The notes under the pieces: model-generated
Databases searched by the model: none
Told to the model about the DNA's origin: nothing
What the model saw: only the letters and a program-made list of their open reading frames with translations
Assembly: GCA_031472005.1 (NCBI GenBank)
Contig: PZJY01000007.1
Coordinates: 496,001 to 560,000 of the forward strand
Source: Tetracladium setigerum
Taxonomy: Eukaryota > Ascomycota > Leotiomycetes > Helotiales
Direction: 5' to 3'
Length of the DNA stretch: 64,000 bases
In this document: positions 53,953 to 64,000 of the stretch, piece after piece
Numbering within the stretch: position 1 is the first letter of the stretch
Layout: each line of letters starts with the position of its first letter
Position numbers and translations under genes: made by a program

Positions 53953-56900
53953 CTTGGTGGATGTTTCTGGTTGTTGAGGTGTTTTGTTGTCGAGGTGTTT
54001 GTGTTGATGTGAGATAGATCGAGAGTCGTGACACGATTTATTCTCAAAGCGCGATTTCAATAACCTCCTTGGTGTTTGAAATGTCACGCCAAGGCGCTAG
54101 TATTAACTGGACTGAATAAAGTCTCCGACCTGTTCAGGTTATCTATATGAAAAGGTGATATTTTTCAGCATTGAATATCTCCTCCTGCATGATCCCGACG
54201 ATAACTCACCTTCACCCACTACCTACACACAAAGCCTTAACAACAGACTTCCAATAACTGAAAGGTCAGACCAGAAAAATCCGGCTTTTACCTCTCTCAT
54301 CAACGACATTTGGTTTTTCTTGTGGCTTGAGTTACTATGATGAAAGCGAAAAGAGTGAAAAGGGAGTCATAAAGAGGAGAATAGTCATGGATGTGAGGGG
54401 AAGGTTGCGATGGAAGGCAGCATATGTCCCCCTCATAACGGAAGCAAAGGTAAAGTTGATTCCCAGACAGAGTTGGTGGACCATTAAATCCAATCTATAC
54501 TTCCACTTACCTTTGCCAGCGCTCTCTCAATTTCCAATTTTTACATTTAAAGTGCTCTAACCTCATGCTTGGCCATTTGATGCGCTCTTCAACCTGCGGA
54601 AGTTGAAGGAATTGTGCGACAAAATGATCAAGCATCGGATGCTTGTGGTAGAGATGGAACAAACTGTTGAATGAATCGAGTCAGACGTTTGCATCTTCCA
54701 TCCAGACAACAGGTGAACTGTGAATGACGTTCCCGACTCCGCAGTCTTTACTCACCATTACAAACAATTAGAGAAGCAATTTTCAAAGGACAATCACTAT
54801 CACTTGACAAGATCTTAGCATTTCACTCCAGACTTCTTATAGCTTGAGTCCAAGTGTCGAATATCGCATTGTTGGTTTCTTTGCCCTAATTCGCCTTCTT
54901 CTTAAGCTCCAAATCTTCCACGTTTAGCTTCTCTCAAATACCGTTGAGATCCACACATTGTATTGGGTTACGCTTGCTCGCTGCCAAAAGCGCCAATGAA
55001 ACCAATTATCATCATTCCTGTTACTGGCGAGAGTTACGCTGGCAAGGACTATTGCGCTAATATCTGGGCTTTCGTAGTTACCAAGGAGAGTGTATGCAGG
55101 CGTGGTCAGCATTAGCGAAGCGATCAAACGAGAGTATGCCGTTACTGCGAGTGCCAGCTTAAATCATCTGCTTAGGAACTGTGTTTACAGAGCGCAACAC
55201 CGGCCAAGGTTAACCAAATTTTTCAAAGATCATGTGTGGCAGCGGCACTAGCTACTAATAGAATATTGCCTAAATGTAGTGCACAGCGCCGCAAATGTTG
55301 AGGTGCATCTGACCACCGACATGAGAGCAAAGACCCCTGTCATAGCCTTGTGTCGCATATTGTGCCAGAATGAATTCCCTCACAGCTTGAACTCCAAGCC
55401 CCTTCACTCTTTAGATATGCTTTCTGAGGAAAGGGAACAAGTAACAACAAAAGGGAAAGGGCATAATAATACCGCAACTCCACAAGCTACAAATCAATCT
55501 TCTGTTTATTTTACTTCTCCCGCATCTTTGCTGGGCTTGCCGCTTTCTCTACACATCATGTCAGAATTGGTTGTTGATCTCATCTTAAACGTTGTTGAAA
55601 TCAATGAAATTCTGAAGTGACTTGGCTTTGCCTAGCAAAGCACCTGCCTTCAAGAGATCCAAAGCGCACAGCGCGCGAAGTACCTCGGTACTCCGTTTAA
55701 CCATCATCAATTCGATCCTGAATTCAACCTCAGATGCTTAAATAAACCCATCCCAATCTCTCAGTATATTTTATCCCAATGAAGCACAAGCACAACAAGG
55801 ACGGAATGCTGCATCTTTGAGGCACAAGATAATGTGTGTACCTACGAGACTCGTCTGCAGTCCGTATCAATTGATTGGTAGGAATACGCAGATAGAAGCT
55901 CAAGTTCTGCAGCGGGGCAAACAGGTGAGTGGGGGAATGCGCGCAGTTGAATTGCGAACCAAACGACAAAACAACACCGTATCCCTGAGGATCGCAGTCT
56001 GCAAGAAGCACACGGCAAATTCTGAATGCGATTGGATTGCAGTACAGTAGAACCTGGATATACGCATACTGAATGTTAGTATACAGGGACTGTACAGGTG
56101 CTTTTTCCGGTTAACACGCTAAGGAAGTTCCGGTCCCAAAGTTCGTGAAGACACCCAAATTGGTTCTATGAGTATACAGGGTCTTTCCTGGCTAATATGA
56201 TTAGAGAACCATGGTCCGATCCACATGATTACCACCGTTTGACTGTATGGGGTCTCAATCTCTACTGTACTTTAATACACAATTGAGGATTCCAAAGTGG
56301 TTTCTGTGAGATGTTGGGTACCTGGAATTTGTGAATCTTCCTCTACTGAATAACCTATTCATCGATTTCAAAGCTCACAAAGAAGACAAACCCAGATTCA
56401 AATACACTATACAAGATAACAAGATATTCCAAAGGCCCGAAGAGCTCATCCCGCGTGCTATCTCAACCAACCACAGCATCATGTCCAAAAACTCATCAAA
56501 TCAACTTCATGAAGTTCTTGCACGTGTACACATTACTAGATAGCGACTGCAAGCATTAGTTTAGTATTTCGAGGCACAATTCAAGCCCAGTTCGTTCACC
56601 CCGCGAAGGCTTACGGGGGTTGATTTGGTACTGTGGAGTGTTGGTGCTTCTTTCGGACGGATTAATCTGTATAGTACTAGCGGTGAGGTTCTTGGCACCA
56701 GCCGATGAGATAGGTCCCTCCATGTTTGCAAGGGACGAAAACAATACCAAGAATAACATGGGGTAAAAAATAAGGTGTCTACTGTAGGTAGGTTGGTATC
56801 ACCTGCAGCTGCATGTCTGTACCAAACAGACTCTTCAATTTCTCTTTTGCATCAAAATACTTTTAAGAAAGAAAGTGAGGAGATATAGGGCGCATATGCA

Positions 56901-57102
56901 CACTAAAGACTTTGCTTGTCGAAATAGGCGGCTAAATGGGTGATTGAAAGAGCTTAAAGTCTATGCAATTTCCACTCTGTGGCTCTTACCACCATGAGCC
57001 ATAGTGTCCCGTTTGATTCCATCTGCCTTGTCATATACAGTCCTGCTCATCTGTCAAACGTCAGTATCAATTTTATCACCTCGAGATCCACAACTAACAG
57101 AG
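53953..57102. other. gene-poor stretch with a transposon-like relic
   Basis: About 3.1 kb without a supported gene. It contains the pogo-like element at 56043-56247, listed separately. A 67-codon minus frame (56556-56759) with a hydrophobic start is too short to support. Confidence 0.5.
56043..56247. mobile_element. short pogo/Tc1-like non-autonomous relic (MITE-like)
   Basis: The left end reads TA-CAGTAGAACCTGGATATA, close to the terminal repeats of pogo-family elements (CAGTAGAACC-x-x-GATATA). The right end, read on the minus strand, starts TA-CAGTCAAACGGTGG; the ends share CAGT and AAC but are otherwise diverged. Both ends abut TA, the target of this superfamily. Inside are two diverged direct copies starting AGTATACAGGG (~56078 and ~56170), each followed by a CTTT-TCC-GG-TAA block and GTTCC/ACCATGGTCCG. 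There is no transposase frame. Confidence 0.5.
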
Positions 57103-57960
57103 ATGCAAGTCACCTTCAAAATGCTCGTTTCAATAGTACTTCCAGTTGCAATTTGCTTGTTCCACCTCCAAAACGTCCATGGAGTTGCAGTACCAGGTAC
57201 CAGCAGCAGGAAGCCTTCGCCTCTTGCAAACTTACCTGATCTATCTACTCTTCCTCCTGTGAAGACTCCCAATTTTATCACCCGTACGAGCCAGGACGGT
57301 TACGAATATAAGATTGACATGGCGAACGCTATCCATTTAAGTCAGTTGGTAGATGTCAAGACTGCAGGTGCCTCCAGACCAGACGTGAGCCCCAATCCTG
57401 CCGTTCAAGCCAGAGACGTCTTGAGCGGCAGGCAGCAATGCGGCCCAGCCAACAACGTAAACAAGGAGACTTGTGGGAACAGCAGTTTCATTAATAAAAC
57501 TTCACCAGGATCTCCTCGCTCGAATGACTGCTGGGTCATCGCCGACGGATTATACTCTCACTGGCTCCACGGCCCCTGGATTAATTTCCCCATCTCTCGT
57601 AATAGCTACTGGGAAGGCCTGGTATGGTATGGGACCTGTATTTTTGGAGTCCAGACCGACAACATCTTCAAGACTTGGGTTGGGGTGAAGGACATTTCCG
57701 ATTTGACGGCTGATTCGATTAGTCGCTTCCAGTATGTGATTCGTATCTTTTAAGCTTCTTTCCTTTTGCAGAATACCCTAAACACAAAAATCTCTCACCT
57801 CTCCGCGGTATCTATCTAAAAGCTTAGAAAATCAGTACTGACGTTGAGTAGATGGTGGAACGATGGTTATTGGAAGATTGGCGCAGAAGGTTCAATGCCT
57901 TGTCTTAATTGCGCTCTGATCTCCCCAAGTAACGTCAAGTGGGCCATCTTTCACACATAA
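57103..57960 (+). CDS. secreted Hce2 (Ecp2-type) effector-like protein
   Basis: Exons 57103-57731 and 57849-57960 give 246 residues. A signal peptide is present at ~7-27 (MLVSIVLPVAICLFHLQNVH); ATG 57121 is an equally good start. A Pro-rich linker follows. The C-terminal ~135 residues match the Hce2 domain, a family of putative fungal effectors named after Cladosporium Ecp2. Cysteines lie at 113, 124, 143 and 179 and two more in exon 2 (PCLNC), around SNDCWVIADGLYSHW, WYGTCIFGV and VGVKDISDLTADSI. The second exon depends on an acceptor TTGAG preceded by a CTGAC branch; nearer acceptors give stops. Secreted cysteine-rich proteins of this kind act outside the fungus; a role on a host is known for some relatives only. 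Confidence 0.77.
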
Positions 57961-58265
57961 AGCAGCCATATTGTTACAACTTGCAATCACGTTGTGGCCC
58001 TGAGGCTCGGCAGTTGTGTGACTGCACAGAGAAGCCATAATAAGAGAAGCGAGTCCACTGTCATATCACGTGATGGATCCTCAGGAAACTTGAGAAATCA
58101 TCAATTACACAAAGAAAATACAGAAGGAAAATAGAATCAATAAAAGTATGCCCACATGCATTCTTTCTGTTTCTATCTACTCTTCCTCTATCTCCATTCC
58201 CACCACGACCAACTCATACTGCCACTTTCGTGACTCTACTACAAGACAAAACAAACCGCACGTCG

Positions 58266-59147
58266 CTAAACACTCGAACTACCTAAACAAACCTCCTCAA
58301 CCGTCTTCAGCTCTCCCACAAACCCTCTATTCCCACTCGTGGCACTGTTTTTTCTCCCACCTCTACTGAATTCTCTCCACTCTGCACTCTGCACACCACC
58401 AACACCAGCCCAATCAACACCTTTTCTTCCCACCCAAGTATTCACACCCAATAGATCTTCACCACTGCATTTCGCATTTATACTCACAACACGAACAGCT
58501 ACGTCGCCCATTATCTCATCAACCGCCTCCCCTCCCGCATTTTCACCCCTCCCCTTCTCTTTCAAAACACCCCTTCTCCTCCACCATCCTCTCAAAACCC
58601 AAATCCAAACACCCCACCCCACCACTAGAGCAACTATAATTGCAATCGCTGAGCCAACACCTACAGCAACATTTACACTCTCGCCTGGTGTTTGAGTTGT
58701 GATCAACCTGCGCGAGGAGGGACGGGGTGTGACTGAGCGAAGAGATGGGTTGGTTCGGGTTGGGATTTCGGTGAGGGAGAGGGGTGAGAGAGTTGTGGTT
58801 TGAGGGTATGATTTCGTGATGTGCGTTGGTGATGTTGGCAGAATCTTCTCTTCTTGAGATTGTGGTTGAGGGACTGTGGTTTCCAGTTTATTTTGGAGCG
58901 TTTTGGCGATTGTTGTTGTGGGTAGGAATTCAGTTTGGGAATTGGATTGAATTTGAGCGGAGGAGGCAGACAATAAAGTGGATGAAGAACCACTTCTCGC
59001 GCTCATATTCCTGGATAAAATATCCACCTCATGTTTGTTCTCTCGTTGCGTGTTCGCATTCACATTCGCACATCCCAAGCCTGAAGCCAACAATATCCAC
59101 ATCAATATCACCATCTTCCTCCCCATCTTTTCCATAACCAACCTCAT
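58266..59147 (-). CDS. single-pass membrane protein, unknown function
   Basis: One exon, 293 residues from the first ATG of the frame (59147). A signal segment covers ~10-26 (KMVILMWILLASGLGCANV). The outer part is Ser/Thr/Gln/Pro-rich (~30-155) and likely O-glycosylated. The membrane helix is at ~158-187 (NVAVGVGSAIAIIVALVVGW) with WWRRR as stop. The inner ~100 residues are Gly/Glu/Arg-rich and include AGVGGVQSAEWREFSRGG. Its layout matches that of the 26.2-27.7 kb protein, but I see no clear sequence identity outside composition. No domain recognised. Confidence 0.62.
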   Translation of the reverse strand: MRLVMEKMGRKMVILMWILLASGLGCANVNANTQRENKHEVDILSRNMSARSGSSSTLLSASSAQIQSNSQTEFLPTTTIAKTLQNKLETTVPQPQSQEEKILPTSPTHITKSYPQTTTLSPLSLTEIPTRTNPSLRSVTPRPSSRRLITTQTPGESVNVAVGVGSAIAIIVALVVGWGVWIWVLRGWWRRRGVLKEKGRGENAGGEAVDEIMGDVAVRVVSINAKCSGEDLLGVNTWVGRKGVDWAGVGGVQSAEWREFSRGGRKNSATSGNRGFVGELKTVEEVCLGSSSV

Positions 59148-61840
59148 TCTCAATGATCCCAAACAATATTCTTCTCCAATCCACACCCTAAATCTAGAAC
59201 CGAAACTAACACAAGCAGCAATCTCAGTCCAGTTTCTTATCGTTAACTTCCGGTTTTGCTTTGTTCAAAACGCGCCAAGATACAGCAAACCAAAAAGAAA
59301 CTTAACAATAGATACCCCTTAGATCAAAGGCTCACAGGGATGTATATAAGTACTGTACGGTACAGTTTAGTGAAGTAGTAGGAGCAGAAACTGGGAACAT
59401 CAATACGTGATGTAGGAGAGATGAGGAGGTAAGGAGGTAAAGTTTCTTGCCATTAGTTGCTGACTTGAACCATTGCAGGTAAAGACGAATGGGTGGTCAA
59501 TTTACACTCTTCCTCTATATTCATCCCTATTATTTATCCCCTTTAGCTCCCCAGACCGGGAGAGGCGTACTATATTTCAGTCAAACCCGGTCGCCCATTC
59601 CAGCCCATCTGTCCATCTCAGCTCTCTCCGCCATCTCAACCAACACACATTCACAATTAATCCCAGAGAGAGGATATGTCGGAAGCACAAACAGATATCG
59701 AGATGCAGGGCAGAATGCTCCGTAATTCCCATTCGTGTAACAAACAACATCACTATCAAAATTCAATAGACGAAATCAGATCCATCATATTTCCATGTAC
59801 AGCCCCTTACAGTACAATATCACACAACACCAATATTTGATTAGTACCCGATGCCTTCTCCGGGTTCTCCCCCCAGAAATCAGAAAGAGTATTGAACTAA
59901 TCAAAGTCAAAGCTAAAGCAATCAACAAAAAAAAACCGATTGGACTGCTGAGCATCTACCTATCTACTATACCTTAGGTACTTGTCAGTCTACTGCTGGA
60001 ATGGGGTAAAGTAGAGTGAGGCTAGAAAATGGGAAGGCTGCAGAAAAACTGAGGAACAATACTAACATAAAAGTCAGCCGCAGCCAGTCAGCGGGCTGCC
60101 CATCAAGAAGAAGAAAATACTATCACTGATTTGTCCTATTTCTTGTATTTAGACATCAACACCAAAAAACTCAAAAAGTGTTATGATTGTTCTAAAAATA
60201 AACCACAGTCCACAAAAACGCCACAAGATAGACGGGAGAGAGCGCTCGCCACCTGGGCTGAGTTTGTTTCGGTGGGGAATGGGAACAATACGAAGGGAAT
60301 GAATCAACTGGTACTGTTCTTCCCTACGCAGCGGAAATACCTACGTGCCGGAAATAAAAGAAAGAAAGAAAGTTCGACTTCAAATACGTTCAGATTCTGT
60401 ACACAATGTAATATATTTTCTGTCCGTGTTTTCCCTGTGTTCAACTGCAAATCGTTAGTCTCAGTTAGACTCTCTAGGATTGATCTTGTCGCTTCTTTTC
60501 AAATTTTTTACTGTTCAGCAAATCTTTCAAGTACTCCGAGGGGATATAGCTTGTTGATAGCTTTTCATTCTGTTATTTCTTTTTTTCCATATTTGATCTT
60601 GTCGAAAACGCAATTTGAAATGTTTGTAGAGCTTTCTCAAAGCTCTGAAGACTTCAATACCCTACTAGCCCACTCTACAGTTAGTTTTCAAAATATCAAT
60701 AGACAACTACGATCGATCCTAAACAAATATCAAATTATTTTCAACTGTTAAAGAAACATAAACTCCCATTGCAAGGTGTCAAACAGTCAGAGCCACTAGA
60801 AAGTGCAAGAACAGGCTGTCAAGCGATACTCGGTTTTGCACGACTCCCCACTAACCAACCAGATAAACTTTGCAAAAGCAACGAAAAAAGGGCACGAAAA
60901 TTACCAAGGAGGTATTTCGGTATCACAGTACACTAGGATTACCAGGTTCTTAGTATAGAACGTTCTTAGGATTTTCAGGCACTCGACTGCTCCAAGTCGG
61001 TATGTACACAACAGCTCTTTTCTCTTTTCTCCTTGACTGGTCAGTTCATTTATTTCTTTCAAGTGAATGATGCCTGGAAAACAAACCAACATTATCAATT
61101 CTGATTCTATCAGTCTCTCGTTGGTTCCCCAGTAATCATTCTCACTCACATATCTAGCCGACTCTATTGCGCGTTACAGAACAACACCTGCAGCAGTTTC
61201 AACAGAAGAACCCTTCTCGACAAGACGCTGGCTGGCTGTACTTTTAACGTGACATACTCCTACACTATAAGGATCAAAATACCATCAACTCAAATCACCG
61301 TTAAGAACCCAAATTATCACAAAAGGCCTCGCGAGCAAGCCCCAAAAGAGAGGGGGTGAGCCAATGATCAACAACCAGAAATACACAGTCGACAAGTAAA
61401 GGAAAGGATAGATTCATTACTTAAACAACCACGATTACTCAGAGTCTCAGAGAAGACAAGAGAAGAACACAAAAAATTCACGAGCCAAAAAATATCATCT
61501 TTTTTGTAATATTTATTTTCGTCTACTGTTGACTACTACTACTCCACCCAATCAACCAACCCAGCTGAGAATTGGGGAGTACCATAAGGTGGAAAGAACC
61601 CTTTCTTTCTTCAAGGATTTTCTTTTCCCACTTTGACTGCTGCATAATACACACACAACCAACCACACAGAAAAACCACCACTACCTGCTTACTGCGCTC
61701 TTCTCTTGCTCTCGCTAGTAGCTAATCGCTATTGTTCGATTCTTCCTCTTCTTCTTCGAGAAAGAAAGGGAAAGGAAACTCTAAAACTTCCCTCTCCCTA
61801 CTAATCGAGGTTTATCAAAAAAATCGATGCCCTGCCCATG
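59148..61840. other. gene-poor intergenic stretch
   Basis: About 2.7 kb with no supported gene. A near-perfect palindrome (ACTGTACGGTACAGT) lies at 59352-59366, about 200 bases upstream of the membrane-protein start. A 206-codon plus frame (60131-60751) has no domain signal. Confidence 0.5.
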
Positions 61841-64000
61841 TCATGAGCCTAGAAGAAAAGATAGCCGACGCATTTCCCCCTGACAGAATAACTTCGTCGT
61901 CTGATAAAAGTAATTAAGGACATTTGTGATGATGAATGGAGGCAGGTACGTAGTTGCTGCGAAGCCGCCGCCGCAGGTTACGCCAATGCCAAATCGATGA
62001 TGCAAGGATACAGAGAAAAAATGCTCTAGCAGCTTAGGAATTGGCCCACGGGGGGAACAGTCGTTGGGAGAAGCTTCAAAATCCAGGGGGGGTGGCCCAT
62101 GAAATCGGGATATGCCACTACCGACAATTGGACTGCCGATTTCCATCTGACGAGGTGCAGATTCGACGTCGCGCTCATATCGAACTGATGGATGGCCGTT
62201 GATATCTTCGCGGATGTCGAATGTACCACCGCCGTTACTAGCGTTTCCTTCAGTCTCGCAAATGAGGAGAATTTCTTGCTCGGATATTGGGAGTTCGAGG
62301 GGATTGCCGCGCTCAATTGTTTCTTTGATCGCAAGGATATCGTAGAAACCGTCAGGGGATCCATTGAGTGACTTGAAGGAGTTGCAGACTAAAAGCCGGA
62401 CAGCAACGGGTCGAGATTGGATAGGACGCATAGGCTGATTGCCACCCATTGGGCCAAAATGACTTGGAGGCCAGAAACCTCCAGCACCTGGTTGAGAACC
62501 ACTTCCAAAAACATTAGGCGTACCCCAGGTATTTGCTCCAAACATCATTGAGTTGCCAAAGCCTCCACCTTCAAGTCCATATGGCACTTGTGGAAATGGT
62601 TGTCTGATGTTGCCGGGAGCTGCGCTCGCTCGTCTAGCATTCCCACCAGGCGTAAGAGGCTCATCAGAATCATCTAGCAATGCACTGCTGCCCAGACGGT
62701 GACTCAAGTTCTCCACATCATGTGACCTCAGGTCGTTCTGGTGCTGACCGTGTACAATACTCGCGGGGCGACCGATTGGGGCAGGTCTGGCGATAGGCTG
62801 AGCAGGCCCAGGAGCAGAATCGAACGTGCCCGAATGCTGTCTAGAATGCGACTGTGCTGTTCCATTCTCTTTGACAGCATTGAAAAGAGCAGCGAGATTG
62901 CCGGTAATCTGTTGTCCTCCAAATCCAGGTGGTGGATGTTGCGGGGGAAAGGCACCCCTGCCACCATGCATTCCAAAAATTGGGGGCATCTGCATGCTAT
63001 TTGGGGGAGGGATTTGTCTAAACTGACCATTGTTGGGATGTGGGTATGGGTGCATCTGTTCATGAGGCGGACGGCCGAATTGCATTCCTGGTGGATATGG
63101 TTGATGCCCAAAACTCTGTGGGGAAGCGTTGCCAAAGGGTAGTGGCTGGAATCCAGGAGGATTCTTGATAGCAGAATGCAATGGAGAAGTAGCCTGGGGA
63201 TGATGAAGATGTGGTTGGTTTTGATGCTTGCCAAAAGATCCGAGAAGCCCAGGGCTGCCTTGCAAGGGTGTCAAGGGAACCGGAGAGACATTTTGACTCT
63301 GTCCGGCATTCTGGGGCGTTGCTGGCAGCGAGGGATTTTCATGTTGGTACGATACCGACCGAGCTTTGATCGGAGTGGGTGCCTTGGGCAGTGCTGGCGT
63401 TACAACTGGAATATGAGGCGAAACAATTGGGTGAGGTTGGAGATTCGCTGGTATCGGAACTGGCGGTGGAGCTCGCTTAGCAGCTTGAGTAGCAGCATTC
63501 GCAGCTTGAGCAACGGCTTTTTGCGCAATCAATTCGTCACGGGCTTGCTTTTCCTTTGCGTCCTTGTCGGCTTTGGCTTTGGCCTCTTTCTCTCGTTTCT
63601 CCCGTTCCTGTTTCTCCCTGCGTTCCTTTACTTCTCGCTCCTTGATTTCCTTGGCCTCCTTCTCCTTTTGCCTTAATTCCTCTTTCTCCTTGCGTTCCCG
63701 TTCCTTGGACTCGCGCTGCTTACGCTCCGCCTCGGCTTGCCGGTCTCGCTGCTCCTGTAGTCGCTTCTGCTTCTCCGCCTCCTTCCTCAATCGCTCTTCT
63801 TCCTCGGCTTTCTTCTGGGCTTCCTTCTTCCTCCGTTTCTCTTCAGCCTTCTGGCGTTGTTCTTCCAGCCTCTTCTGCTCGGCTTCACGGGCAGCTGCTT
63901 CTTCCGCGGCCTTGTCAGCTTCTTTCCTGGCCTTTTCTTCAGCAAGAAGCTGCTTCTTTTGTGCCAGCTTCTCCTTCTTCTTCTGTGCGTCTTTGGCTTT
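61841..64000 (-). CDS. NST1: NST1-like stress-response protein, 5' part outside the window
   Basis: Frame open from the right edge to the stop at 61841, about 720 codons; the start lies beyond 64000. The N-terminal part seen here is a long Lys/Glu/Arg/Gln helix (KEAEKQKRLQEQRDRQAEAE and onward to ~63520), the feature of fungal Nst1 proteins, which modulate salt tolerance and interact with the splicing factor Msl1 in yeast. An Ala-rich bridge and a long Pro/Gly/Gln/His-rich region follow (ARSVSYQHENPSLPATPQ, GMHGGRGAFPPQHPPPGFGG). A 102-base in-frame segment, 61981-61880, has a GTAACC donor and CTGTCAG acceptor and may be an intron, giving the end FGIG-GEMRRLSFLLGS. Confidence 0.75.
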   Translation of the reverse strand, partial: KAKDAQKKKEKLAQKKQLLAEEKARKEADKAAEEAAAREAEQKRLEEQRQKAEEKRRKKEAQKKAEEEERLRKEAEKQKRLQEQRDRQAEAERKQRESKERERKEKEELRQKEKEAKEIKEREVKERREKQEREKREKEAKAKADKDAKEKQARDELIAQKAVAQAANAATQAAKRAPPPVPIPANLQPHPIVSPHIPVVTPALPKAPTPIKARSVSYQHENPSLPATPQNAGQSQNVSPVPLTPLQGSPGLLGSFGKHQNQPHLHHPQATSPLHSAIKNPPGFQPLPFGNASPQSFGHQPYPPGMQFGRPPHEQMHPYPHPNNGQFRQIPPPNSMQMPPIFGMHGGRGAFPPQHPPPGFGGQQITGNLAALFNAVKENGTAQSHSRQHSGTFDSAPGPAQPIARPAPIGRPASIVHGQHQNDLRSHDVENLSHRLGSSALLDDSDEPLTPGGNARRASAAPGNIRQPFPQVPYGLEGGGFGNSMMFGANTWGTPNVFGSGSQPGAGGFWPPSHFGPMGGNQPMRPIQSRPVAVRLLVCNSFKSLNGSPDGFYDILAIKETIERGNPLELPISEQEILLICETEGNASNGGGTFDIREDINGHPSVRYERDVESAPRQMEIGSPIVGSGISRFHGPPPLDFEASPNDCSPRGPIPKLLEHFFSVSLHHRFGIGVTCGGGFAATTYLPPFIITNVLNYFYQTTKLFCQGEMRRLSFLLGS

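Noticed and set aside
56556..56759. 67-codon minus frame with hydrophobic start, possible small secreted protein
   Set aside because: Hydrophobic part is short (MLFLVLFSSLA) and the rest has no cysteine pattern or support; chance cannot be excluded.
60131..60751. 206-codon plus-strand frame
   Set aside because: No recognisable domain, signal or membrane pattern; AT-rich sequence makes a long chance frame plausible.
1..64000. tRNA, rRNA or CRISPR loci
   Set aside because: No convincing tRNA T-loop/anticodon arms, rRNA segments or regularly spaced repeats were seen by eye; a covariance-model scan (tRNAscan-SE, Infernal) would be decisive.
1..64000. Secondary-metabolite gene cluster
   Set aside because: A regulator, a glycosyltransferase and an MFS transporter are present but no backbone synthase (PKS, NRPS, terpene cyclase), and the genes are scattered among housekeeping genes.

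Overview
The window looks like genomic DNA of a filamentous ascomycete (Pezizomycotina; gene families and intron style fit Leotiomycetes/Helotiales, but the class is an inference). Protein-coding genes stand alone on both strands. Introns are short, with GTAAGT-type donors and CTAAC/CTAAT/CTGAC branch sites. There are no operons, ribosome-binding sites or phage-type features. Exon structures were rebuilt by hand from the DNA and checked only for reading-frame phase.

Layout. 0-10 kb: the end of a possible gene running off the left edge, a Zn2Cys6 regulator, a multi-exon UDP-glucose:sterol glucosyltransferase-like gene with an apparent one-base frameshift near its 3' end, a BTB-like gene, and an opsin-related membrane protein lacking the retinal-binding lysine. 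10-25 kb: an AT-rich stretch with inverted copies of a GA/CT-rich motif, then a BTB/POZ-rich neighbourhood. Counting the gene at 6.7 kb, six BTB or BTB-like genes lie between 6.7 and 25.1 kb. A GT31-like type II membrane glycosyltransferase and a RING-CH ubiquitin ligase are interspersed. 26-31 kb: a single-pass membrane protein, then about 3.8 kb of non-coding DNA with microsatellites and three diverged ~270-290 bp direct repeats.

31-45 kb is conserved metabolism and trafficking: acetolactate synthase (ILV2), an allantoate-permease-type MFS transporter, galactokinase, a TRAPPC12-like tethering subunit, a Gln/Tyr-rich protein ending in a polycysteine run plus CaaX box, and a secreted cupredoxin. 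45-64 kb is gene-poor. It holds a secreted GH53 endo-galactanase, a Lys/Glu-rich coiled-coil protein, a small three-exon membrane protein, a short pogo-like repeat relic, a secreted Hce2 (Ecp2-type) effector-like protein, a second single-pass membrane protein, and the 3' part of an NST1-like gene leaving the right edge.

Functional links are loose. The GH53 enzyme releases galactose-containing oligosaccharides outside the cell, and galactokinase starts the Leloir pathway inside. BTB proteins can act as cullin-3 adaptors, and a membrane RING-CH E3 sits among them, but nothing in the sequence shows a direct connection. The most unusual large-scale structure is the diverse BTB array.
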